Shown in pieces: positions 24,833 through 33,700 of a stretch of 64,000 nucleotides of DNA (the first letter of the stretch is position 1; every line of letters begins with the position of its first letter). The stretch comes from CBDCWQ01 sp965223435. GTDB lineage: Bacteria; Myxococcota; Kuafuiibacteriia; Kuafuiibacteriales; Kuafuiibacteriaceae. Position numbers and translations under genes: made by a program. The notes under the pieces were generated by a model, which had not been told where the DNA came from, did no database searches, and saw only the letters and a program-made list of their open reading frames with translations. The DNA lies in NCBI GenBank assembly GCA_965223435.1, contig CBDCWQ010000020.1, positions 1,054,001 through 1,118,000 on the forward strand, written 5' to 3'.

Positions 24833-26935
24833 CCGAAGAAAGGCCAAAAGAGCCCTTTTCTCGGCGCCCTTGAGGGTTCGTCCGGTCGTGTAGGCCGGAG
24901 TGTGTGGATGCCCCGAATCGTGGAGAAAAAGCGGGTCGGGGCCCAGCCGAGCGCGCTCGAGGACGTCCTCGAGGCGCTTGGCCTTCCCGTTGGTGAAGTA
25001 GGGCACTTTGTTGCGGGTGCGCCTGAGCGAGGGGACGCGTGCGCCCTTGGGGTGCACATAGGGGACAACGCCCGTCTGGCGGTAGTCGTTTGAGGCCCAC
25101 ACGATGGCATCGCCGGGGGTCGCCATCAGTGCTTTCCACCGCCCGTAGGGCACCCGCGTTCGGGGATCGTCGGCGACGAGCCGCGCCTGGTGGCAGGTTT
25201 CGCAGTGGCGAAGAAAAAGGCGCGCCCCCCGAGAGACCTCAGCCGTCCAGGGCGTTTTGGCTTCGGGGTTGGGGTGGTGCCGAAAAGCCATCAAGAAGCG
25301 CATGAGCGATTGTCTGAGGGTCGTGGGGGTCAACCGCTCTTCCGCAGGGACCCCCAGCGCCTTGAGCCACGGATGATTCGCCGGGGCCAGATCAAACCAC
25401 GGGTTGTGTCCGTTGCGTTTGTTGGCGACCCGAAACTCGTTGTGCACCATCTTCGCCATGCTCCTATCCAGCGCGCGGGAAAAGTAGGGACGGTTGTTGA
25501 AGAGGCCCCGTAGGGGCTTGGTTGTGGCGTAAACACGGGCGCGCCCGGTGTGATGGGTTCGTCCATCGATCTCTCCTTCGAAGTGGCATGTTTCACAGGT
25601 AAACCGGCTGCGACGCCCCTCGGATCGGTTGTGGGGTGCCATCAAGGTCGTGAAAAACAACGCCTCACCCAAGCGCTCTTTCCAAGGAAGCAGAGAGCCT
25701 TCTCGGTCATGGGTCGATAGGCTACGAAACCCGCCTTCTGCCGGGAAAGCAACCCAGGCGTCCAACAGGGGATTGGCCGCAACGTAGCCCCCTCGAAAGG
25801 GCGCGGTGAAACGTGTCCCGGGAGGCGCAGAGAACGGGCGGACCTCGGGCGGTCCGGTGCGTGGGTCGCGGGCAGCGGAGGTCAAGCGTTTGACGTGGAC
25901 GCCCAGGGGGCTGCCGTAGGCAAAAACATGCACGCTTGTGGGGTCTTGCGGGGAGAACTGAACGGACTTGGGGGTCACGACGCCGTGCTGAGACAGGTTG
26001 ATGGTGGCCTCGAGCCGGGTGTCTTCGCTGGCCGTGTCGAACCCGTAGAGCCATAAAAAAGAGTCGATGTGCCCAAACGCGCCATCTGTGCGGTCGAGGT
26101 CGCGGTTTTCGACGCCCGCGGCCGCGATCCAAAGACGGCCTTTTTGCAACACGGCATCGAAGGCCCAAAAAGGTCCCTTGTGCCGGATCTCGGTGGGATT
26201 CTCTTTGGGGACTCCGGCCGCGTCCACCCGGTAGATGCGCAAGGCGTGGTCGTACAAGCAGTTCACGATCAGCAAGCGCCCAATGCGTTTCAGCTGTTCG
26301 GGCCGGGCGCATTGGCCGAACTTCGCCATACCGTGCACCTTTGGGCGTCCCCTGATGACGGGCACGACCCATAAACCACCGGGAGGGGCATCGGCGACGT
26401 AGAGGACGCCGGGTGGTCCGTATCCCAGGGCGCGAACGCCCGGGATCCCTGGAAGTACGGTTTTTTGCCCTTTGGACAGGGTTTTGTTGGGCTGAAGTGC
26501 AAACCGATAGAGCGCACCGGTCTCGAGCCCCGAGGCCCACAACCCGTCAGGGGTGCCTCGGAGATCGCTCGGTTTTTGGGGAGCCTCGAAGCGCGCCAAA
26601 GTCAAAAACCGATCGTCGAGGACCACCAGTTCCGAGCGACCCCTCAGGAGTCCCGCCAGCCGGTCTTCATCCCAAGGCAGAAGGTGGCTGGGATCGGCCC
26701 CAAAGACGGCCTGCGATCGGTCGGGTTCGGTGAAGTCGGTCGCCTGCCTTCTCGATTCCTCAAAAGCCAAGAGCGCGTTCAACTCGGCGAGGTGTGTCGA
26801 CGGCTCGACCGGCACCGTGGCTGGGGTGCATCCAAGTCCGCCCAACAGGAAGCAGACGAACCCTCGCTGCACAGAATCCCACGGGACGTGAGGTCTTTTT
26901 GGAAACAGTGTAAGAGGCATTTGGCGACGACCCAT
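24824..26935 (-). CDS. Di-haem cytochrome c lipoprotein with beta-propeller-like N-terminus
   Basis: About 703 residues from ATG 26935; ATG 26920 also gives a good signal peptide. The lipobox is LGGLGC. Residues about 40-390 are a repetitive beta-propeller-like part (segments such as GTPDGLWASGLETGALYRF). The C-terminal third holds two CxxCH haem sites, FTCETCHFEG and HCETCHQ, with later histidines and RVPSLRRTRNKVPYFTNGKA, typical of the MauG/cytochrome c peroxidase superfamily. It is probably a periplasm-facing redox protein; the substrate is unknown. The start overlaps that of the divergent peptidase gene, so one of the two starts is probably further in. Confidence 0.75.
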   Translation of the reverse strand: MGRRQMPLTLFPKRPHVPWDSVQRGFVCFLLGGLGCTPATVPVEPSTHLAELNALLAFEESRRQATDFTEPDRSQAVFGADPSHLLPWDEDRLAGLLRGRSELVVLDDRFLTLARFEAPQKPSDLRGTPDGLWASGLETGALYRFALQPNKTLSKGQKTVLPGIPGVRALGYGPPGVLYVADAPPGGLWVVPVIRGRPKVHGMAKFGQCARPEQLKRIGRLLIVNCLYDHALRIYRVDAAGVPKENPTEIRHKGPFWAFDAVLQKGRLWIAAAGVENRDLDRTDGAFGHIDSFLWLYGFDTASEDTRLEATINLSQHGVVTPKSVQFSPQDPTSVHVFAYGSPLGVHVKRLTSAARDPRTGPPEVRPFSAPPGTRFTAPFRGGYVAANPLLDAWVAFPAEGGFRSLSTHDREGSLLPWKERLGEALFFTTLMAPHNRSEGRRSRFTCETCHFEGEIDGRTHHTGRARVYATTKPLRGLFNNRPYFSRALDRSMAKMVHNEFRVANKRNGHNPWFDLAPANHPWLKALGVPAEERLTPTTLRQSLMRFLMAFRHHPNPEAKTPWTAEVSRGARLFLRHCETCHQARLVADDPRTRVPYGRWKALMATPGDAIVWASNDYRQTGVVPYVHPKGARVPSLRRTRNKVPYFTNGKAKRLEDVLERARLGPDPLFLHDSGHPHTPAYTTGRTLKGAEKRALLAFLRRL

Positions 26936-29237
26936 GGTCCATCCTCGACGAGATCGCGTACCCCGACTGCCCGCCGGTTTGCAATGGACCCTCCGTGGCG
27001 CCCCAGGCCACCCAAGGAGAGCAGGCTCGACAAGGACAGGGGCCATCCGCGTTCGCTTTCCGTTACTCCGGTGGGGTTCGGCGGGGCGCAGACCGGTTTT
27101 CTTCGTGCTGACCCTCAGTTTTTTAGGGTCTTGCAGGGGCTTGGCCCCGGTGCGGGGTGCCGCCGGACCCCGGGTTCTGCTAACAGGGCCACCTGTGGTG
27201 TCGACGCCCCGGGATACGATCGTTGAAGAGCTTTTCGGTCAAACGATTTCTGACCCTTATCGTTGGCTTGAGGATGAAAAGAACCCCGAAGTGAAGCACT
27301 GGATGTCCGCCCAAGACCGCCGGACCCGCGGGTTTCTTCAAACAAGCCCTATGCGGGCTCGGCTCGCGGAGCGCCTCAAAGAACTGTACTACGTGACCCG
27401 ACGGTCAATCCCCATCCGGCGCAAGAACCGATGGTTCTATGTGGCGTACCCCGCAGATCGAGAAAAACCCGTCCACTACTATCGTGAGGCTCACGAAGAC
27501 CAGTGGAGGGTGCTTTTGGATGTCAATACGCTGAGCGATGACGGTACGTTGAGTGTGGGCGCGGCGGTGCCTTCGCCCGACGGTCGGTGGCTGGCCTATC
27601 TCGAAAAGGTTCAAAACCGCGATGAGTCGACGATCCGGGTGATGCGGGTCGACACCCAAGAATACGCCCCCCTCGACGTCATCGAGGGCGTGCGGTACAC
27701 CGAGGTCTCTTGGACACCAGACAAGGACGGTTTTTTTTACACCTGGTTGCCGAATGATCCCAAGATTCCTTCCCACGAGTTGATGGGCTTCGCTGAAATT
27801 CGTTACCACGCGCTTGGCACCTCGCCCGACAAGGACCAAGTGTTTCGCGAACGCACCGGTGATCCCAGGCGATTCCTCGGGGCACATGTCTCGGAGGACG
27901 GCCGTTATCTCTTTTTGTCTGAGTCCTTTGGTTGGTCGCGCGAGAATGTGTACGTCATGCATCTTGACGGAGATCGAAAATGGCGCCCCTTGGCGGAGGG
28001 GATGACGGCGCTTTACCACGTGGCCGCCTACCAAGACCGCTTTTATATAGCGACGAACGAGACCGAGGAGGGCTGGGAAGTTTTTTCGGTCGATCCAAAA
28101 CGGACCCGGCGGTCGGCGTGGCGGCGCATTGTGGGGCCTCGCCCGAAGGCGTTTCTCGATGGTATGGGCATCGTCGGGGGGCAATTGTCCCTGAGATATT
28201 TGAAAAACGCAGCGTCCGAATTGTTGCTCTACACCTTATCTGGTGCGCTAGAACGCACCATTGAGTTGCCCGGAATTGGGAGTGCCTCCAACTTGATCGG
28301 CAACGAAGATCAGGACGAAGCGCATTTCAGTTTCTCTTCTTTTACCCATCCGCCGACCATTTACCGAACCTCCGTCAAAGAGGGTGGGCTCGAAGAAGTT
28401 TTTCGGATGCGTTCGTCGGTACGACCTGAAGAGTACGAGGTGAGCCAGGTGTGGTTCCCTTCTGCCGACGGGACCTCGGTATCGATGTTTTTGGTTCACA
28501 AAAAAGGGATTGAACTCGACGGGTCCCACCCCACGCTGCTGACCGGTTACGGCGGATTCAATATCCCCGTGACACCCAGTTTTCGAAAAGATGTGTATCC
28601 CTGGCTTGAGCAAGGGGGGCTTTTTGCGGTGGTCCAGCTTCGGGGGGGCGGTGAGTATGGCCGAGCCTGGCACCAAGCAGGAATGGGAAACAAGAAACAA
28701 AACGTTTTCGACGATTTCATCGCTGCTGCCGAATGGTTGATTCGAAGTCGGTACACGGAGCCCCAATACCTTGCCATTCGGGGCGGCTCCAACGGCGGTT
28801 TGCTGGTGGGCGCGGCGATGACACAGAGGCCAGATTTGTTTGGGGCGGTGGTTTCAGCGGTCCCGCTGTTGGACATGGTTCGATACCACCAGGTGGGGAT
28901 CGGATCTGCCTGGATTCCAGAATATGGGGACCCGCGCGATCCCCTCCATTTACCGCACTTGCTTGCGTATTCTCCCTATCACCGCGTGCAGCAGGGCGTG
29001 CATTATCCCCCGCTACTCCTCTTGAGTGCCGACAGTGACGACCGGGTCGACCCGATGCACGCCCGCAAGTTTGCGGCGATGATCCAGTGGGCGTCCCCCG
29101 ACAACGAGGTGTTCCTGCGCATTGAATCGGATGCTGGCCACGGAGGCGCTGACATGAAAAAGAAGGCCGTGGAAGAAGCCGCTGACGAGCTCACCTTCTT
29201 GTTTTCACACGTAGGGCCGGCAGCACGAAGCCACTGA
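26934..29237 (+). CDS. Prolyl oligopeptidase family serine peptidase (S9A)
   Basis: 767 residues from ATG 26934; the true start may lie further in, because the first ~55 residues are Arg/Pro-rich and precede a lipoprotein-like signal (FFVLTLSFLGSC). The beta-propeller (about 100-470) has the family start SDPYRWLEDEKNPEVKHW. The alpha/beta hydrolase domain shows GGFNIPVTPSF, QLRGGGEYGRAWH, catalytic Ser in IRGGSNGGLL, Asp in SADSDDRVDP and His in SDAGHGG. All catalytic residues are present, so it should cleave short proline-containing peptides, probably outside the cytoplasm. Confidence 0.9.
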   Translation: MVHPRRDRVPRLPAGLQWTLRGAPGHPRRAGSTRTGAIRVRFPLLRWGSAGRRPVFFVLTLSFLGSCRGLAPVRGAAGPRVLLTGPPVVSTPRDTIVEELFGQTISDPYRWLEDEKNPEVKHWMSAQDRRTRGFLQTSPMRARLAERLKELYYVTRRSIPIRRKNRWFYVAYPADREKPVHYYREAHEDQWRVLLDVNTLSDDGTLSVGAAVPSPDGRWLAYLEKVQNRDESTIRVMRVDTQEYAPLDVIEGVRYTEVSWTPDKDGFFYTWLPNDPKIPSHELMGFAEIRYHALGTSPDKDQVFRERTGDPRRFLGAHVSEDGRYLFLSESFGWSRENVYVMHLDGDRKWRPLAEGMTALYHVAAYQDRFYIATNETEEGWEVFSVDPKRTRRSAWRRIVGPRPKAFLDGMGIVGGQLSLRYLKNAASELLLYTLSGALERTIELPGIGSASNLIGNEDQDEAHFSFSSFTHPPTIYRTSVKEGGLEEVFRMRSSVRPEEYEVSQVWFPSADGTSVSMFLVHKKGIELDGSHPTLLTGYGGFNIPVTPSFRKDVYPWLEQGGLFAVVQLRGGGEYGRAWHQAGMGNKKQNVFDDFIAAAEWLIRSRYTEPQYLAIRGGSNGGLLVGAAMTQRPDLFGAVVSAVPLLDMVRYHQVGIGSAWIPEYGDPRDPLHLPHLLAYSPYHRVQQGVHYPPLLLLSADSDDRVDPMHARKFAAMIQWASPDNEVFLRIESDAGHGGADMKKKAVEEAADELTFLFSHVGPAARSH

Positions 29238-29266
29238 ATGTTCGCATGCTAGTTTCTAGTCTAGCA

Positions 29267-29581
29267 CTAGCGCGGTTTGCGGAGCGCTTCAGCCTCGAGC
29301 ACCGTTTCAAGCAGGTCGACGGCGCGCAGATAGTACGGCCTATAAGGTCTTTCATTTTTGGGGAGCTGCGCCGATTCATGTAGGCTGAAAAGCTCGGAAC
29401 GCTCCACCCGCCGCACGAATTCTTCGTAGTCGGCCACCTTGGTTTTGACGTAGTCGAGGAGGGCCTCTGCAAGCTGCCGCGCCTCAGCGACCTCCTGGGC
29501 GTTGTACCGAGAAGACAGCCGGGCATTGAGTTGATTGGCTTGCTGGAATGCTTCGGTGACCGAATCGTCCGTGAATGTCAT
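29267..29581 (-). CDS. Small helical protein of unknown function
   Basis: 104 residues from ATG 29581; an upstream in-frame TTG at 29605 is possible. The sequence is charged and helical (NAQEVAEARQLAEALLDYVK, VRRVERSELFSLHESAQLP) and ends LLETVLEAEALRKPR. I do not recognise a family and there is no signal peptide. It lies between a peptidase gene (convergent) and tRNA-Val. Confidence 0.45.
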   Translation of the reverse strand: MTFTDDSVTEAFQQANQLNARLSSRYNAQEVAEARQLAEALLDYVKTKVADYEEFVRRVERSELFSLHESAQLPKNERPYRPYYLRAVDLLETVLEAEALRKPR

Positions 29582-29648
29582 GGTGGAGCTCGATAAATTA
29601 GCCAAAGATAGCGTCTTAGGTCTATCAGGTTCGAACCGAATACAAAGT

Positions 29649-29721
29649 TAGGCGGGACAGGATTCGAACCTGCGACCCACGCCGTGTAAAGGCGTTGCTC
29701 TACCAACTGAGCTACCCGCCT
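29649..29721 (-). tRNA. tRNA-Val (UAC)
   Basis: 73 bases on the minus strand without encoded CCA. Acceptor AGGCGGG pairs with CCCGCCT; D-arm GCTCAGTTGGTAGAGC; anticodon stem ACGCC/GGCGT with loop TTTACAC (anticodon TAC); T-arm GCAGG-TTCGAAT-CCTGT; discriminator A. Confidence 0.93.
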
Positions 29722-29892
29722 GGCCGCCCAAGCGGGCGCTTTGGTAGCACAAATGGCCCCGGTTTGGATAGTCTAGGCCGTTTGTGGGGTAATCTATAGT
29801 CCATGTTGCGCGCGTGGGTGCGTCCTTGTGCATTGCGACGGCATGGGGTTTGGGGTACGCGACGACCGCCCGCATGGGCACGAAGGGGGTGT

Positions 29893-30588
29893 ATGGGTAT
29901 GACGCAGGACCAGGAGCGCCTGTATTTTCGTCAAGTGCCGGTGGGACCGATGGCCAACTTCGTCTATCTCATCGGGGATCGGGAAAAAGGTGAATGCGTG
30001 GTCGTGGATCCCGCCTGGACCTCCGATGCCCTGGTGGAGCTCGCCGGGAGCGACGGCATGACCATCACCGGCATGTTGGTCACCCACTATCATCCGGATC
30101 ATGTGGGTGGGTCTGCGCTTGGTTTCGAAGTCCCAGGCGGGATTGCGGAGCTTAGCGGGATGCTCCATGCCCCGATTCACGTCAACGAGCATGAAGCAGA
30201 CGGACTGAAGTTTGTAACCGGTGTCAGTGAATCGGATCTCGTCCGACACGTGAGCGGAGATGTGGTCAAGGTGGGTGACGTCGAAATTGAGCTTGTGCAC
30301 ACCCCCGGACATACGCCAGGGAGCCAATGTTTCTTGGTGGGGGGCCGGCTTGTGGCCGGCGATACTCTTTTTGTGGGCGGTTGTGGCCGCGTCGACCTCC
30401 CCGGTGGTGACGCAGAAACGATGTTTCGAACGCTCACGACCACCCTGGCAAAGATCCCCGACGATGTGATTCTTTTTCCGGGGCACGACTACGGTTCAAC
30501 GCCTTCGGCGACCCTCGGTGACCAAAGGAAGAGCAACGTCTACTTACGGGCCCGATCAATAGAAGAATGGTCGCGGCTCAGGGGCTGA
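29893..30588 (+). CDS. Metallo-beta-lactamase-fold hydrolase (glyoxalase II/persulfide dioxygenase type)
   Basis: 231 residues from ATG 29893 with AAGGGGG just upstream; ATG 29899 is an alternative. The metal-binding motif is THYHPDHVGG (HxHxDH), with LVHTPGHTPGSQCFL, the bridging Asp in AGDTLFVGGCGRVDLPGGD and the last His in LFPGHDYG. These fit the hydroxyacylglutathione hydrolase-like branch; GRVDLPGGD is common in persulfide-dioxygenase-like members. An unusual insertion lies between the first two motifs (about 80-120). It appears to be a single-gene unit. Confidence 0.85.
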   Translation: MGMTQDQERLYFRQVPVGPMANFVYLIGDREKGECVVVDPAWTSDALVELAGSDGMTITGMLVTHYHPDHVGGSALGFEVPGGIAELSGMLHAPIHVNEHEADGLKFVTGVSESDLVRHVSGDVVKVGDVEIELVHTPGHTPGSQCFLVGGRLVAGDTLFVGGCGRVDLPGGDAETMFRTLTTTLAKIPDDVILFPGHDYGSTPSATLGDQRKSNVYLRARSIEEWSRLRG

Positions 30589-30789
30589 AAGCCCAGTGGG
30601 TTGCTCTTTGGCCGAACCAGCGTTGGCTTAGGCTGGGAACACGCGAGGCAAAAGGGTCTTCGCAACTGAACGTGCGATTCATTGGTAAAAGGTGGGCGCT
30701 TTGCTGGGAGTGTCTGACGTTGAACCAGAACCGATGCTTTCAGTTCCTTGAATACTTTCTACAAAATCTGCAATCCTGGGCGATACGGG

Positions 30790-33700
30790 ATGGTCCGTGC
30801 TCAGTTCGCAATCTGCTATTTTTCTTGTGCCTCGGTTCTGTTGGCAAGTGGGGCGGTGTATGGCTCCGAAAGCGACGCTCTGTCTTATCGGGACGAATTT
30901 AACGATAGCAGTGGCGTGGCGCTTCTTCAAAGCACCAACGTAGTCCATGCGCCCGGCGTATTTTCCGCCAGCGCTAAGGACGCAACTTTGGTCTCAGAAT
31001 GCATCGCCTTGCCTCAGCCGACGGGGGCTTCGTTCGCGGGGTGGAGCTTCTTGGATGTGATGACCAGTGACTGGAGCGATGTCACCAAAGCCGCGGTGAT
31101 CGTGGAGGATTGTCAGGGGAACACGGTGTTCCTGCGCTTCGATGGGGTCCAGTCAGGTTGCAACAGTGTCGATCTATCGACGATCAGTGCGAACCAAACT
31201 TCATTTCGCCTTCGCCTTGAAATGAGCCACCGCGATGAACCCGGTGCTGGCGCGCCAGAGGTTCGACCCGGCACAGTACAAAGCTGGGCGGTCTATGGGC
31301 TCGCAAACGGCCTGAGCGCCTTGTCTTTGAACCCGGTCGCCAGCAAGGTGGGCTCCGGACGGGCCGTGACTTTTGGCGTTGATCTGAGCGCCTCTGGCTT
31401 CGCCGTTCGAAATCCGCGTATCCGCCTGTCGATTGAAGACATCAATGGCCTTGAAGGCCCAGGCGACAATGGCACCGCAACGGACGCAGAAGTGGACTAC
31501 GGTCGCGGCGGTGGGCTTCAGGTTTTTCGTCCGATGAAGTTTCTCTCGGCTGCCCCGGGGCCGACCGGGGAAACGCCGGAAACACCAGATGTGGGGGCGA
31601 CGGGTGGCGAGGTCTTGTGGACGCTCGAAGATCTACCGGCCGGTTTCGCCGGAAGCGTGTCGGTGACCTTGGAGGTTCCGAACGGAACAGTGAACGGCAG
31701 TCAGGTTGTTGCCGCTGCGGAGCTCAAACATGGAGCAGAGTCCTGCGATGGGAAACTCGGAACCGAGTTGGTCGACCAGAAAGACAATTCGACCAATCCG
31801 GTGATCGTTGTGGCCGACCACGCGTCTCAGATTCAGGTCACGAGTGATACGGTCGCCGTCCAGCCGGGCGCGATTGACGTTCCCGTGATCACGTTTTGGA
31901 AAAACGACCTATTGGGTCTGTCAAATTTCTCCGACAGAGAAGACGTCACCATTACGGTGCGAAGCAAGGGAAGCTGTGTTCCGGTGTACAAGGGATACAG
32001 CGTGACGACCGTCAGCGATATCCCCTACGCGTGGCGGGTTACCGAGCCGACCCGGGGTCAGCCTTTCGATGGTCCCTTTGTGATTCATCTCGACCGATTG
32101 TCCTATCGTGACAACGACGAATTTTTTACGGTTCTCTTTGACGTGCCGCTCAGTTGCCAATCGGGCAACGACATCGAGTTTGCGGCCACCGCGGAAGGGG
32201 TCAGGCCGGCATGGTCCGGGGACTCGACCTTGCGCTTTGCAATCAATGAGTCCTATTGCCGCGGCACCGAGAGGCGCGGGGCGCGCGTCATGGAAGGCCA
32301 TTTGACTTCGTTTCGTAAGTTTCCAGGCTACCCCGAACACAATGTGATGAACGCTTCGGTACGTGCCGGTGAGTGGTTTATGTACAACCTTGTGGGTGGC
32401 CGCTGGAACAGTCGAACCCATACCGTCACGTTGGATCGCAGCTACGGCGTCCTAGACATACCCGAGGGCGTAACCTTTCATGGTATTAGGAGCATCATAG
32501 AAAACGAGTTTGCGGCCCTTTACAAGGATTGCAGCCGAAGCGCCCCCCTTCCTTCGGACGCCGGTTTTGACCACACCCTTTTGCCGCCTCACCCCAGTTG
32601 GAAGCCGGTTACCCTCGAGTGGCAGGGCGCACCTTTGGCCGACGAGCCAGACCCCGACAACCCATTGGCCGTGGTTCTACCGGGATGTCGGCTTTTGGCC
32701 ATCAAGACCGTAGACAATCCGCCTTGGCAGGCTCCAGACCTTGGGGTTTTTGATGCGGAGGCGATTTGGCGGATTTGCGATGGGCGCTACGGCTGCGGGG
32801 AGCTGGCGGAGGAGACGCCCATCAACCTGGTACCGACCACGATGTACACTTACGAGACCACAAGCGACCCGAATGGCGTGCTCCGGACGTGCACCGGTTC
32901 TTCGGGAAATCAATATGTCAAAGAATCGAAATCTTGGCCGAGGGTCCATCTTGAGAGCCTTTCCACTGAGGTTCCCGGAGGTGGGCTGGTCCAACTTGAA
33001 CTGATCCCAGAAAACGGAAACGAAGCGAGTGCCTATGTGGACGGTCGTTGGGTTGTCAATTTATTTGACGTCAGGACCGCGGTTGATCTCCGTGCGGTCA
33101 CCGGTGGAATACGTGAGGCCGATTTTCTTGTTCCCTTAACCGGTCAAAATGTTCCGGGCGAATCCTGTAGGCTAAGCGAAATCGTTTTTCACGCGCCCGA
33201 CGCGCTCGGCTGTCTGGCGGCGATCGATGAGAGAGATTCCGCGTGTATGGCCTCATGGGAGGTCCCGCCGGCGTGCCAGCCGCCCAATGGCTGGGGCCTT
33301 AGGACTTCTGGAAGTGGGTCTCGGGACGACTACCAGGCGATGTATCGTTTTACGCTCAATGTTCCGATCTTGAGAAACATTCGCTCCCGGGAGATTCTGA
33401 AGTTCCGGGCCGAAATCCGAAGCCACGATCTACTGACCCTTGGAGCCGATAATGCCGCCTCCGCCAACCGGTTGGACGTGGCTGGGTTTGCGGATGATGT
33501 CAGGGTGCTTGCGGTCGCCAATCCTGCGCTGTCCACCCGAATATCTGGCCCGGCCGCGTGGCCTCGTGGAGGTCGCTTCACAGACATTCTTGAGGTGGTC
33601 AATACCGCGAATGTCCTTTTGGGTGGAACCTACCTGGTGGGGCAGCTTTCGAAGACGAGCAATGGTTCTGATGTGACTCCGGGATACGGAACGCTTTTTG

